A DNA stretch of 64,000 nt from Gammaproteobacteria bacterium (GCA_021151625.1 JAGKWY010000010.1:4065-68064), one strand, 5' to 3'. Numbered from the stretch's first letter, positions 7,154-17,090 are shown. Translations and numbers: made by a program. The notes: generated by a model from the letters alone, not told the origin.

Positions 7154-10100
7154 ATGTTACGTACTTACCTCAATAAATCTCAATCGAACAGTCCTCTGTC
7201 TGTTAAGTCCCAGCGCAAGATAGGGAATAAATTATTGTGGGGAGCTGCGTTAACGCTGATGGTTAATCATGCCGCTCATGCAGTACCAACTACTTTGGCT
7301 GATGGAGATATCGCGGTTTTGGGGTTGAACGGAGACGATTCTGCAGCGGCGCAACATTGGGCTTTTGTGGTCCTGCGTGATATTGGATCGGGTACTGTCA
7401 TCCATTTCACTGATGCTGGTTATACCGAGTCGAACGCCTTTATGGTCAATGGGGTCAACGAAGGGCACATGAGCTGGACGCTAGCGAGTGACGTAAGCGC
7501 GGGCACTGTTTTTGTGGTAACCACCAGCACAGGTGGAACTGCGACCATGGCGACTGCAGCAGGTGCTGCAGTCACAGGAGTGACGGGTACAGTGGGTGGC
7601 TCCAGTGCGGCGTTTGTGGGGGCGGGAGATCAGATATTCGTTTACCAGGGAACCCAGGGAACGACAGCAGGTGCTACCTTCATCTACGGTTTCAACAACG
7701 GGCAACACGGTTCCTATAACGCCGGGACGGGTGCCTGGGTTGAAGCTCCAAACACTGTTACCTTGCAACAACAATCCTTTCGTCCTGCTGGTCTGACAGA
7801 TGGAACCTCGGCAGTCGTGTTGACGACAAATGTAGGCAATACCTCCAGTGGCACTGATGGTGCTGGCGCAGTCTATGGTTTTGACAACATGCGCTATGGT
7901 GGCATCACTTCTGGTACTCAGGCACAACTCCTGGCCGCTATTGGCGATGCGTCCAATTGGCGCGGTGATAATGCGGTCACTTACGATTTTTCGGCCCAGT
8001 TTTCACTAGGCTTTACCGTAACACCACCTCTACCAACAGTTACTGATGCCCGCATTAGTATTTCCGGTGCTTCAGGCACTGGCGGCGCCTACAAAATTGG
8101 TGACACTGTCACCGCTACCTGGAACAACACGGCGGGTGGCGACAACAACACCGGCATTACCGGCGTAACTGTTGATTTTTCCCAATTTGGTGGCGGTGCT
8201 GCGGTTGCTGCGACCAATAGCAGCAACACTTACACAGCAACTTACACCATTACCTCTGGTGCCATTGACACCACCAACCGCAATGTCAGCGTAACGGCGA
8301 CTAATGCTGGCGGTAATACAACAACCGCCGATACGACCAACGCCACTGTCGATAACGTTGCCCCTACGGTAACCGATGGACGCATCAGCATTTCCGGTGC
8401 CAGTGGAACCGGCGGCGCGTACAAAATTGGCGATACAGTAACGGCGACCTGGAATAACACAGCCGGTGGCGATAACAATAGCGATACCATCAGTTCTGTC
8501 ACTGTGAACTTTACGCAATTTGGCGGTGGTGCGGCTGTGTCTGCATCCAATAGTTCAGGCACCTGGACGGCAACTTATACGATTGTTGCCGGTGCGATAG
8601 ATAACACCAACCGCAATGTCACTGTAACGGCGACTGATAACGCGGGTAACGCAACGTCTACTTCGGATACTTCTAATGCGACTGTGGATAACATCGCGCC
8701 AGCCGTTAGCAGCATCACGCCGGCGGGCGGGGCAGTATCCAGCGATACCACAGTGGACTTTATTGTGGATTTCAATGAGTCAGTCAGTAATGTCTCCACT
8801 GATGATTTCACCCGCGTAGTAACCGGCTCGGCAGCGGGCACCATTGCCAGCGTTTCTGCTTCTTCCGGTGATCCAATTACGGTGACAGTCGGGGGAATTT
8901 CCGGTAGCGGTACGCTCAAAGTTAACCTGAATGCATCGACCAATGTGGTAGACGATGCGGGTAATAGCATTGCTGCTTATTCCGGCGGCACCACCCATAC
9001 CGTGAATATCCTGACTGCACCTGATGCACCCACTATTGGAGCTGCCACTGCAGGTGATGGCCAGGTTTCGGTCGCCTTTACTGCACCGGCCAGCAACGGC
9101 GGTTCTGCAATTACCGGTTATACCGTCACCTCTAACCCCGGCGGTATTACCGGCGGCGGCAATGGTTTTACCATGTCACCGATTACTGTTTCTGGCCTCA
9201 CTAACGGTCAGGCTTACACCTTTACGGTAACGGCAACTAACGCCATAGGAACTAGTACAGCCTCAGGCGCATCAGGTTCAGCAACGCCCAAGGCTGACCA
9301 AACGATTACCTTTGCGAATCCCGGGGCGCGGAACTTCGGCACCACACCGACCTTGAGTGCGACCACTACTGCCGGTTTAACGGTAACTTTCAGTTCTTCT
9401 ACTACCGGTGTATGTACTATCACTTCCGGCGGTGCCTTGACCTTCGTTACCGCAGGTTCTTGTACGATTGATGCGGATCAGTCGGGTAATGCGTCCACCA
9501 ATGCAGCGCCTACGGTGAGCCGTACCTTTACGGTAAATGCCGTAGTTCCCGGTGCACCAACCATTGGTACAGCAACCGCCGGTGATACCCAGGCGGATGT
9601 AGCCTTTACTGCACCGGCCAGCAACGGTGGTGCAACGATTACCGGTTATACCGTTACCTCTAACCCTGGCGGTTTTACCGGAACAGGTGCAGGTTCACCG
9701 ATCACTGTGACCGGTTTGACCAATGGTGTGTCTTATACCTTTACCGTAACCGCGACTAACTCAGCGGGTACCGGTTCAGCATCGGGAGCGTCTAACTCGA
9801 TTACTCCAGCATCACCGCAAGTGATTACCTTTGCTAACCCGGGCACACAAAGTTTTGGAACCTCTCCTGACTTGTCGATTCTGGGCGGGGGTGCGTCGTC
9901 TACCTCTGGCCTGACAGTGACCTTCACCTCATCCACTACTGGCGTTTGTACTATCACCAGTGCCGGGGTTCTGACTTTTGTTTCTACCGGTACCTGTACT
10001 GTCAATGCCGACCAGGCAGGCGATTCAACATACTTGCCAGCGCCCCAGGTGAGCCGTTCGTTTACGGTTAACCCTGCTAGCCAATCCATTACCTTTACCA

Positions 10101-13100
10101 ATCCGGGAGCGCAAAGCTTTGGTGGCTCGCCAACCTTGGGTGCGACTTCTACCTCTGGCTTAACCGTGACTTTCAGCTCCTCAACTACCGGTGTGTGTAC
10201 TATCACTTCCGGCGGTGCCCTGACCTTTGTAACTGCAGGCGCTTGTACGATTGATGCTGATCAGGCAGGTAATGCGACTACCAGTGCGGCTACTACTGTC
10301 AGCCGTACCTTTACTGTGAACGCGATAGTGCCGGGCGCCCCAACCATTGGTACTGCAACCGCCGGTGACACCCAGGCAGATGTGGCCTTTACTGCTCCCG
10401 CCAGCAATGGTGGTGCAACGATTACCGGTTATACCGTGACCTCTAACCCTGGCGGCCATACTGGAACAGGTGCTGGATCGCCAGTTACCGTTGCCGGTTT
10501 GACCAATGGTGTGTCTTATACCTTTACTGTGACAGCGACCAACTCAGCCGGTACTGGTGGGGCGTCTGCACCATCTAACTCGATTACCCCTGCATCACCA
10601 CAGGTGATCACCTTTGCTAACCCGGGTGCGCAAAGCTATGGCACTGCGCCAGATTTGTCGGTATTGGGTGGCGGGGCTTCGTCTACCTCAGGGTTAATAG
10701 TAGCCTTCACCTCATCCACAACCGGGGTTTGTACCATTACCAGTGGTGGAATACTGACGTTTGTGACGGCAGGCACCTGTACGATTAATGCGAATCAGGC
10801 GGGTAATACGCAGTATTTGCCAGCGCCTCAAGTGAGCCGTTCGTTCACTGTTAACCCAATAGTTCCCGATGCGCCAACCATTGGTACCGCTGTTGCAGGT
10901 GACACTCAGGCGAGCGTGGCATTTACTGCACCAACCAATACTGGTGGTACAACCATTACCGGTTATACCGTGACTGTTAGCCCACCGGATGTAGCGCCGG
11001 TCAATGGCGCTGGCTCACCGATTGTGGTGACCGGCTTAACTAATGGACAGGCTTATACCTTTACCGTGACGGCGGATAACTCTGCCGGTACTGGCCCGGC
11101 ATCTGGTGCGTCCAACTCGATTACACCCAAGGCAACGCAAACCATCACCTTCAATAACCCGGGTGCACGAAACTTTGGTACTACGCCGACATTTACCGCT
11201 ACCTCGGATTCCGGTTTGACGCCTACTTTTACTTCCTCCACAACTGGCGTTTGTACGATTACCGGTGTTGGGGCGGTGACCTTTGTGACGGCGGGAACCT
11301 GTACCATCAATGCTGACCAGGCGGGCAATGGCAGTTATCTGGCGGCAACCCAGGTGACACGCAGCTTTACCGTGAATGCGGTAGTACCGGGTGCTCCAAC
11401 GATTGGTACCGCAACCGCTGGTAATACCCAGGCAACCGTGACCTTCACGGCACCAGCATCTAATGGTGGTGTAGCTATTACCGGTTATACGGTGACCTCG
11501 AACCCAGGTGGAATCGTTCGTGCGGCAACTGCATCGCCCTTCACCTTTACCGGGCTGACGAATGGCACCAGCTATACCTTTACCGTTACAGCAACTAACA
11601 GTGCCGGTACTGGTGCTGCTTCGGCTGCTTCCAATGCGGTGACGCCATCCTTGCCGCCAAACTCTGCTCCAGTGATTACGCAGGGCGGTTCGGTCAGCGT
11701 GACTATGAGTGAAGACGGAACACCAACGCCATTTAGCCTGAGCTTGAGTGCGACTGATGCCGATAGCGATCCACTGACCTGGAGTATCAGTAGTGTTGCG
11801 CAACACGGCAGCGCCAGTGTTTCTGGCGGTAGTGTCGGCTATACGCCAACGGCTAATTACAATGGCAGCGACAGTTTTGTGGTACAGGTCAGTGATGGCA
11901 GTGCAACTGCGAGCACAACAGTTAATGTCACAGTTACTGCAGTGAATGACTTGCCACTCATTAGCGGCACGCCCGCTACAAGTCTGGATCAAGACACGGC
12001 TTACAGTTTCACACCAACAGCGAGTGATCTGGACACAGCTGATGTGTTGACCTTTAGCATCGCCAATAAACCAACCTGGGCCAGCTTCAATACTGCAACT
12101 GGCGCTTTGACCGGAACTCCGGCGGGTACAGATAGCGGCAAAACTATTGGCATAGTGATTAGCGTGAGTGATGGCACTGCGAGCGCGGCCCTGCCGGCGT
12201 TTGATATCGAAGTTATCTCTACTATCGACCCGCTTCAGCCAATCGTAACTGCACCGGCAAATCTTGAGCTCAATGCTATTGGTTTGTTTACACCGGTGAA
12301 TTTGACGCAATTGTTGGGAGTAGGGCCAAACACCAGCCCGGCCGAGGTTGAGCAAATGCTGAAAGCTATGGCCACAGATGGTGTTAGCGGTAATAGCTGC
12401 TGTACCACGGTTGTAGTTGGACTTACCGGTAACTTCCTGCTGCTGCCGCCAGGCCGCCATGAAATTAAGTGGAAAGCGACGAATGCGGTAGGCGTTAGCG
12501 GTGAGGCTACCCAGATTGTAGATATCAAACCCCTGGTATCGCTGAGTAAATCGCAGGTTGCTGTGCGTGGTAGCGATGTAGAGTTCCGTGTACTGCTGAA
12601 TGGACCTGCACCAGAGTACCCACTTAGTATTCCTTACTCAGTTGATGCATCAACAACTGCTACAGCAAGCGAGCATAACCTGAGCAGTGGAACGGCTACC
12701 ATTTCCCAGTCTGGACAAGTGGAAGTGGCTATTCCGGTTAGTCTTGCTGCAGTGACAGGTTTTAGCGATAGTCAATTGGTAGTAGTGCTTGGAGGAGGTA
12801 TTAACGCTGGCTCTGCCAATCGCCATGTGATTGATATTCGCCAGGGGAATGTACCTCCGGTGGTGAGTCTCAGCATTAGTCAGGGCGGGGTGAATACCAG
12901 CCTGATAACCCCGGCAGGTGGGCCTGTAACAGTAACGGCCACTGTCACCGATGCTAATAAAGACGACACTCATGCCTTTGATTGGTCTGCTACGAGTGGA
13001 CTGGCCGATACGGATGGCAACTCAACCAATGCCAGCAGAACCTTTGACCCTGCCGGCCTGACTGGCAGCCATCAATTGCAAGTCAAGGTAACTGATTCTG

Positions 13101-14521
13101 GCGGTGCAAACGTACAGGCTTCGGCTTACTTCCGTGTTGTGTCCTCACTACCAGTACTGGATGTAAATACTGATACTGACCAGGACGGCATTGGCGATAG
13201 CCTGGAAGGTACAGGTGACACAGATGACAATGGTATTCCGGATTATCTGGACAATATGCCGTCACCCAACATACTGCCGCAGCAGAGCAACACCACTAAC
13301 GCTTACCTGATTGAGTGTGACCCGGGTGTACGTTGTGGTTTGGGGCTGTTTGCACGCAGTGGTAATTCTGGCGGTGTGCAGATTCTGGACCAGGAAGTTG
13401 GCACCTTGACTGATTTGGTCGTTGACCCGGCGTTTGAGCCTGTTGGCGGTGTGTTTGACTTTGCTATCCGCGATTTACCGACTCCTGGCCAATCTGTCCG
13501 TGTGGTGATTCCTCAGCGCTCGGCAATTCCGGCCAATGCGGTGTATCGCAAGTACCAACGTGGTCGTTGGGTAACCTTTATCACCGATGCTGATAACGCA
13601 GTGCATTCAGCAGAGGGAACCCCGGGTTATTGCCCACCACCAGGCTCAGCAGATTGGAAGTCAGGTTTAACTGCGGGCCATACCTGCGTTCAATTGACCA
13701 TTGAAGACGGTGGTCCTAATGATGATGACGGCTTGGTTAACTCCGCAGTCGTTGACCCTGGTGCAGTGAGTGTTGCCCAGGAGCTGCCACCAAAACCAGA
13801 ACCACCCAAACCACCGGTGCAAGTTAACTCCAAGGGCGGCGGTAGTATGGGCGGATTGTGGATTGCATTACTTGGCGGTTTGTTAATGTTCAGAAGAATC
13901 AAGCATCGCCATTGGTTGGCTCTGGTTGCACTCTTATCCAGTCACAGCCAGGCGCAGAAGGCGGAGAATTTTTATCTGCGTGCCGATGTGTTTTCAGCAG
14001 AGTCCACTCAGGAAGAAGAAGACTTTAATGGCGCACTGACCAGTGCCGGGCATGAGTTCAGTATCGGTAAATACGATGCGGATCGCACAGGCTTCCAACT
14101 GGCTGTTGGCTACAACTGGAACAATTTTACCTATACCCAGTTTGGTTATCTGGATCTGGGGGATGTGCAAGTTGATTTATTGTTGGATGGTGATGCTGAT
14201 CAGCAGGCGTTTGCTGCTGATCTGGCCGATGAATACCCAATTACTGCTACAGGCGTAACCCTGGTGCAAGGGGTTAAGTTGGGTTTGGGGGAGACGGTTA
14301 AACTCGGCTTTGAAGCAGGGGTTTATCTCTGGGAAGGCGAGGTAGATGTCAACGGTCTTCCTTTCTCAATTGCAGAAGACTCGGGTACGGATCCACTCGC
14401 TGGCGTGTTATTGGATTTGCCCTTGGGCGACCACTTCACACTAGGCATTGGCATGCGTCGGGTATTCTTTAGCAAACAGGAAGTAAACCTCTACTCTTTC
14501 GGTAGCAGCTACCACTTCTAA
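7154..14521 (+). CDS. Giant multi-domain surface protein with choice-of-anchor U domain and C-terminal beta-barrel
   Basis: The ATG at 7154 has an AAGGA site 6 bases upstream; an in-frame ATG at 7133 does not. The protein is about 2,455 aa. In order it has a signal peptide ending near NHAAHA; a secreted N-terminal domain (LADGDIAVLGLNGDD); two near-identical Ig-like repeats; a third Ig-like domain; five fibronectin-III-like units (APTIGTATAG) alternating with five ITF-NPG units; a cadherin-like and a He_PIG-type domain; Ig/PKD-like segments; Asp-rich TSP3-like calcium repeats; and a choice-of-anchor U type domain (GGVFDFAIRDLP). Then come a Gly-rich hydrophobic anchor (GGGSMGGLWIALLGGLLMF plus RRIKHR, residue 2228 on), a second signal-peptide-like stretch ending SHSQAQ, and a beta-barrel of about 190 residues ending in Phe. 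It probably acts at the outer membrane as an adhesin or scaffold. Confidence 0.8.
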   Translation: MLRTYLNKSQSNSPLSVKSQRKIGNKLLWGAALTLMVNHAAHAVPTTLADGDIAVLGLNGDDSAAAQHWAFVVLRDIGSGTVIHFTDAGYTESNAFMVNGVNEGHMSWTLASDVSAGTVFVVTTSTGGTATMATAAGAAVTGVTGTVGGSSAAFVGAGDQIFVYQGTQGTTAGATFIYGFNNGQHGSYNAGTGAWVEAPNTVTLQQQSFRPAGLTDGTSAVVLTTNVGNTSSGTDGAGAVYGFDNMRYGGITSGTQAQLLAAIGDASNWRGDNAVTYDFSAQFSLGFTVTPPLPTVTDARISISGASGTGGAYKIGDTVTATWNNTAGGDNNTGITGVTVDFSQFGGGAAVAATNSSNTYTATYTITSGAIDTTNRNVSVTATNAGGNTTTADTTNATVDNVAPTVTDGRISISGASGTGGAYKIGDTVTATWNNTAGGDNNSDTISSVTVNFTQFGGGAAVSASNSSGTWTATYTIVAGAIDNTNRNVTVTATDNAGNATSTSDTSNATVDNIAPAVSSITPAGGAVSSDTTVDFIVDFNESVSNVSTDDFTRVVTGSAAGTIASVSASSGDPITVTVGGISGSGTLKVNLNASTNVVDDAGNSIAAYSGGTTHTVNILTAPDAPTIGAATAGDGQVSVAFTAPASNGGSAITGYTVTSNPGGITGGGNGFTMSPITVSGLTNGQAYTFTVTATNAIGTSTASGASGSATPKADQTITFANPGARNFGTTPTLSATTTAGLTVTFSSSTTGVCTITSGGALTFVTAGSCTIDADQSGNASTNAAPTVSRTFTVNAVVPGAPTIGTATAGDTQADVAFTAPASNGGATITGYTVTSNPGGFTGTGAGSPITVTGLTNGVSYTFTVTATNSAGTGSASGASNSITPASPQVITFANPGTQSFGTSPDLSILGGGASSTSGLTVTFTSSTTGVCTITSAGVLTFVSTGTCTVNADQAGDSTYLPAPQVSRSFTVNPASQSITFTNPGAQSFGGSPTLGATSTSGLTVTFSSSTTGVCTITSGGALTFVTAGACTIDADQAGNATTSAATTVSRTFTVNAIVPGAPTIGTATAGDTQADVAFTAPASNGGATITGYTVTSNPGGHTGTGAGSPVTVAGLTNGVSYTFTVTATNSAGTGGASAPSNSITPASPQVITFANPGAQSYGTAPDLSVLGGGASSTSGLIVAFTSSTTGVCTITSGGILTFVTAGTCTINANQAGNTQYLPAPQVSRSFTVNPIVPDAPTIGTAVAGDTQASVAFTAPTNTGGTTITGYTVTVSPPDVAPVNGAGSPIVVTGLTNGQAYTFTVTADNSAGTGPASGASNSITPKATQTITFNNPGARNFGTTPTFTATSDSGLTPTFTSSTTGVCTITGVGAVTFVTAGTCTINADQAGNGSYLAATQVTRSFTVNAVVPGAPTIGTATAGNTQATVTFTAPASNGGVAITGYTVTSNPGGIVRAATASPFTFTGLTNGTSYTFTVTATNSAGTGAASAASNAVTPSLPPNSAPVITQGGSVSVTMSEDGTPTPFSLSLSATDADSDPLTWSISSVAQHGSASVSGGSVGYTPTANYNGSDSFVVQVSDGSATASTTVNVTVTAVNDLPLISGTPATSLDQDTAYSFTPTASDLDTADVLTFSIANKPTWASFNTATGALTGTPAGTDSGKTIGIVISVSDGTASAALPAFDIEVISTIDPLQPIVTAPANLELNAIGLFTPVNLTQLLGVGPNTSPAEVEQMLKAMATDGVSGNSCCTTVVVGLTGNFLLLPPGRHEIKWKATNAVGVSGEATQIVDIKPLVSLSKSQVAVRGSDVEFRVLLNGPAPEYPLSIPYSVDASTTATASEHNLSSGTATISQSGQVEVAIPVSLAAVTGFSDSQLVVVLGGGINAGSANRHVIDIRQGNVPPVVSLSISQGGVNTSLITPAGGPVTVTATVTDANKDDTHAFDWSATSGLADTDGNSTNASRTFDPAGLTGSHQLQVKVTDSGGANVQASAYFRVVSSLPVLDVNTDTDQDGIGDSLEGTGDTDDNGIPDYLDNMPSPNILPQQSNTTNAYLIECDPGVRCGLGLFARSGNSGGVQILDQEVGTLTDLVVDPAFEPVGGVFDFAIRDLPTPGQSVRVVIPQRSAIPANAVYRKYQRGRWVTFITDADNAVHSAEGTPGYCPPPGSADWKSGLTAGHTCVQLTIEDGGPNDDDGLVNSAVVDPGAVSVAQELPPKPEPPKPPVQVNSKGGGSMGGLWIALLGGLLMFRRIKHRHWLALVALLSSHSQAQKAENFYLRADVFSAESTQEEEDFNGALTSAGHEFSIGKYDADRTGFQLAVGYNWNNFTYTQFGYLDLGDVQVDLLLDGDADQQAFAADLADEYPITATGVTLVQGVKLGLGETVKLGFEAGVYLWEGEVDVNGLPFSIAEDSGTDPLAGVLLDLPLGDHFTLGIGMRRVFFSKQEVNLYSFGSSYHF
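8035..8700 (+). repeat. Two tandem Ig-like coding repeats
   Basis: Two copies of about 330 bp encode near-identical domains that start with ISISGASGTGGAYKIGD and end with NATVDN(V/I)AP. DNA similarity is high but codons differ between copies, so the duplication is not brand new or has been kept by selection. Confidence 0.85.
9019..11648 (+). repeat. Alternating fibronectin-III-like and ITF-NPG coding repeats
   Basis: Five units starting APTIG(A/T)A and containing ITGYTV and LTNG-(S/A)YTFTVTA are interleaved with five units starting ITF-NPGA and containing TTGVCTI and a second Cys in AG(S/T/A)CTI. The order is one FN3, one ITF unit, one FN3, two ITF units, one FN3, one ITF unit, one FN3, one ITF unit, one FN3. 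The paired Cys in each ITF unit (VCTI ... CTI) could form one disulfide per module. Confidence 0.85.
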
Positions 14522-14528
14522 TCTCAAT

Positions 14529-14564
14529 ACTGGTGTGATTAATTCTTGAATTAATCACACCAGT
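14529..14564. terminator. Bidirectional terminator
   Basis: A 17-bp perfect inverted repeat (ACTGGTGTGATTAATTC and its complement) with a 2-base loop lies between the convergent giant gene and the PEP-CTERM gene. Its position and strength fit a shared terminator, although the T-run is short. Confidence 0.7.
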
Positions 14565-14579
14565 TTCACTTAACCTGAA

Positions 14580-15347
14580 TTAGCTTTTTACGCTGGTTCT
14601 GCGTCTTTTAAGTCCAATCAGTGTGAGTAAGCTGACAAGCAATAAAGCCATGGGATTAGGTTCAGAAACTGTGGCTGTTGCTCCCACAGAATCGCGGCCG
14701 CTCATCATCATGTCTGAGATTATGCGCCAGGTGCGAAACTCACCCGTTGTGCCTACGCTAAAATGTTGAGATCCGGTTGCAGAGGTTGTTAAAGCGTCAA
14801 CGGTAGGAACACCTGTCATTTGGGATCTGAAATTTGGAATCCAGGGTTTGTAGTCGGAATAAACGGTAACATCATTGTCGACGTCAGTAATTTCTACTTG
14901 TACAAAAAAGGAGAGCCAATCGCTTGCAGCCTCTTTTTTACCGAAAAAGTCGTAACTGTAGTCGAAGGTTAATACATCTGTATAAACCTCAAATAACGCC
15001 ATGGTGTTGAATGATACGGATGTGCCCATTGTCCCGGTAGTTTGGTTTACAGCTTTAAGGCTACCTGAGCTGTTCCCGCTAGTTGGATCCCAGGTTGCAG
15101 ATAAGTGTGAATCACCCACAGTGAGATCACCCGAATAACTTGAGTCTAGAAAGGCTTGGGTTTCATTAAACGGGTCAAATGTCATAATGGAACCGAAATA
15201 GCCACCTGAGTACGGGTAACTGATAGTCTTGGGGGCAACATCAAAGCTCCATTCAAAGCTACTTTGAGCAATAACAGTTGCTTGCGTTTGTACACTAAGC
15301 AGTGATGCGAGTAACGCAGGGGCGAGCATACTTAATTTTTTGATCAC
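14580..15347 (-). CDS. PEP-CTERM sorting domain protein
   Basis: A 255-aa secreted protein with an AAGGAG ribosome binding site. It has a signal peptide (MIKKLSMLAPALLASLLS, cleavage near QTQA) and a central beta-rich region with aromatic strands (FDYSYDF, WLSFFVQVEI) and Asp-rich turns. It closes with a PEP-CTERM type tripartite tail: SEPNPMALLLVSLLTLIGL then KRRR. The usual tail is VPEP; here the motif is SEPNP, an unusual variant that keeps the Glu-Pro. PEP-CTERM proteins are processed by exosortase (EpsH/XrtA) and are usually linked to extracellular polysaccharide. No exosortase is in the window. Confidence 0.8.
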   Translation of the reverse strand: MIKKLSMLAPALLASLLSVQTQATVIAQSSFEWSFDVAPKTISYPYSGGYFGSIMTFDPFNETQAFLDSSYSGDLTVGDSHLSATWDPTSGNSSGSLKAVNQTTGTMGTSVSFNTMALFEVYTDVLTFDYSYDFFGKKEAASDWLSFFVQVEITDVDNDVTVYSDYKPWIPNFRSQMTGVPTVDALTTSATGSQHFSVGTTGEFRTWRIISDMMMSGRDSVGATATVSEPNPMALLLVSLLTLIGLKRRRTSVKS

Positions 15348-15615
15348 GATTTTTTCTCCTTAAATTTCCGATGAACACATTTCTCACGAAAGCCCGTAAA
15401 CAAGCTATTCGATGCGGAAATAACATTATATTGATGAGGTGCAAAAGCTGTATCGGAGCAGTCAGCAAATCAATGCAGTGTTAATGAAGAGCACACTATT
15501 ATTTGTTGAGCTCCACTGACGCGAAGGAGGTTGGGAGTTAATTTACCGACGTTCCATCGTGGCGCGCCGATCATAACTCAAACGACGTGATATTTTTGGT
15601 TTTTTTAATTGCCGG

Positions 15616-17019
15616 CTATTTCTTTAAAAAGCCGGCCAGTTTCACCAACGCTCTCTCCACCCGTGCATTCCACTCGCACGCACAAGACAAGCGCACAAAG
15701 GATGTATATTTCTTGCTGGCTGAAAAAATCGGGCCGGGGGCAATACTAATTCCCGCTGCCAGTGCTTGCCTCGCCAACTCAAAACTATCGATATTGCCTG
15801 GCAATTCAAGCCAGATTACAAAGCCGCCTTGGGGCTGGCTGATCTTGGTACCTTCAGGAAAAGTTTCTATCACTGCTTTGGTCATGCGCGCTACTGCTTG
15901 CGCATAGTCGCTACGCACTCTACGCAGGTGGCGCTCGTATTGGCCGTTCTCCAGCAACTCAGCAACTGCAAGTTGCGGCACTGTCGCCGTCGCCAGGTTT
16001 AAAACATATTTCAGGTATTCAATGCGCGGTTGGTGAATTCCGCCTGCAATCCAACCTACGCGCAACCCCGGCGACAAGCTTTTGGAAATCGAGCTGCACA
16101 GGATTACATTCTCATCCAACGCTTTGAGCAGGGAAGGGCGTACCTGGCTAAAACCAAGGTCGCTGTAAATATCATCTTCAATCAGTGCAACTCCGCGTGC
16201 TTTTAACATGCTTACCAAGCGTTGCTTGTTAGCGTCGGGCATGGAGCAGCCGAGCGGGTTGCTGAAGTTGGGGGTGACTACGCAGGCCTTTACCGGCCAG
16301 CGGCTTAGGGCCAGTTCCAATGCCTCCAACGACATGCCCGTTTGCGGGGTGGCGGGGATTTCCAACGCCTCTAATCCGAGTGATTCTATGACTTGCAGTA
16401 ACCCGTAGAAGGTGGGCGATTCAATAGCGACTACATCACCGGGCTGGGTGACCGCGCGCAATGCCAGGGTCAATGCTTCCTGGCAGCCGTTGGTGATAAT
16501 CAGGCTGTCCGGGTGGACGGCGCAGCCAGCTTCGGCCAGGCGGCGCGATAACTGCCGACGCAATTCGGGCGCACCGGGCGAGAACTCGTAATTGGCGGAG
16601 CGAACCCGCTGTTGCCGCACGACCTTGGTCAATGCCTGCTCTATAGCGCGGGTGGGTAAAAACTCACTGGCCGGAACGGCGGCGCCCAGTTGCACTATGC
16701 TGGGGTCATTAGCCGCCTTGACCAATTGCAGCACCATATCCTGACCGCTAACCGGGGCGGGGCGCATAGTGGTTACATGTACTCGCGGCGCTTGCACCTG
16801 TGCCAGTGGGCGTGCTTTTACATAGAAGCCGGAGCGATTGCGCACCTCTAACAATCCCCAATCTTCCAGTTGGCGGTAAGCGGAGATAACCGTAGCAATA
16901 CTTAGCTGGTGCTGCTGTGCCTGCTGGCGTACCCCCGGCATGCGGTCGCCGGGTTGAAAACCGCCGGTTTGAATTAACCCGGCGAGGTCATCGGCCAGTT
17001 TGCGATACAAAATATCCAT
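15616..17019 (-). CDS. MocR-type regulator (GntR wHTH fused to class I aminotransferase fold)
   Basis: A 467-aa protein. Residues about 1-75 form a GntR winged helix (LYRKLADDLAGLIQTGGFQPG, then TVISAYRQLEDWGLLE), followed by a linker and an aminotransferase fold to the C-terminus. The PLP-binding Lys lies in SISKSLSPGLRVGW, around residue 312, and the YSDLGF and FSNPLGC segments fit the fold. MocR proteins bind PLP or PLP adducts and usually regulate a divergent gene for PLP or amino-acid metabolism. Here the divergent genes are PhzF and a PLP-dependent class IV aminotransferase, which fits. The shared 195-base region holds GGTACAG repeats that are probable operators. Confidence 0.9.
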   Translation of the reverse strand: MDILYRKLADDLAGLIQTGGFQPGDRMPGVRQQAQQHQLSIATVISAYRQLEDWGLLEVRNRSGFYVKARPLAQVQAPRVHVTTMRPAPVSGQDMVLQLVKAANDPSIVQLGAAVPASEFLPTRAIEQALTKVVRQQRVRSANYEFSPGAPELRRQLSRRLAEAGCAVHPDSLIITNGCQEALTLALRAVTQPGDVVAIESPTFYGLLQVIESLGLEALEIPATPQTGMSLEALELALSRWPVKACVVTPNFSNPLGCSMPDANKQRLVSMLKARGVALIEDDIYSDLGFSQVRPSLLKALDENVILCSSISKSLSPGLRVGWIAGGIHQPRIEYLKYVLNLATATVPQLAVAELLENGQYERHLRRVRSDYAQAVARMTKAVIETFPEGTKISQPQGGFVIWLELPGNIDSFELARQALAAGISIAPGPIFSASKKYTSFVRLSCACEWNARVERALVKLAGFLKK

Positions 17020-17031
17020 AGATGCAGCCCA

Positions 17032-17090
17032 TAGGTACAGTTTTAGCCTGATTGAGTAGGTACAGATTTATTATTTATTTAATCTGTACC
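17032..17090. promoter_or_regulatory. Probable MocR operator: GGTACAG direct and inverted repeats
   Basis: TAGGTACAGTTTT (17032) and TAGGTACAGATTT (17057) are direct repeats spaced 25 bases apart. The second also forms a 10-bp inverted repeat (GGTACAGATT / AATCTGTACC, arms 17059-17068 and 17081-17090). They sit just upstream of the MocR gene in its divergent promoter region with phzF. Direct repeats plus an inverted copy are the common layout of MocR binding sites; binding itself is inferred. Confidence 0.55.

Noticed and set aside
8035..11648. Regularly spaced repeats that could look like a CRISPR-type array
   Set aside because: The repeats are protein-coding modules of about 300 bases, diverged at codon level, with no short identical repeats and no cas genes.
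11036..12460. Long reverse-strand open frame of 474 codons opposite the giant surface gene
   Set aside because: It is the complement of repetitive coding DNA, is rich in Cys, Ser, Arg and Thr with no recognisable domain, and has no ribosome binding site.
15611..15636. GCCGGC hairpin at the end of the MocR gene as a terminator
   Set aside because: The stem is only 7 bp and neither side has a T-run; it overlaps the last codons and may be chance.
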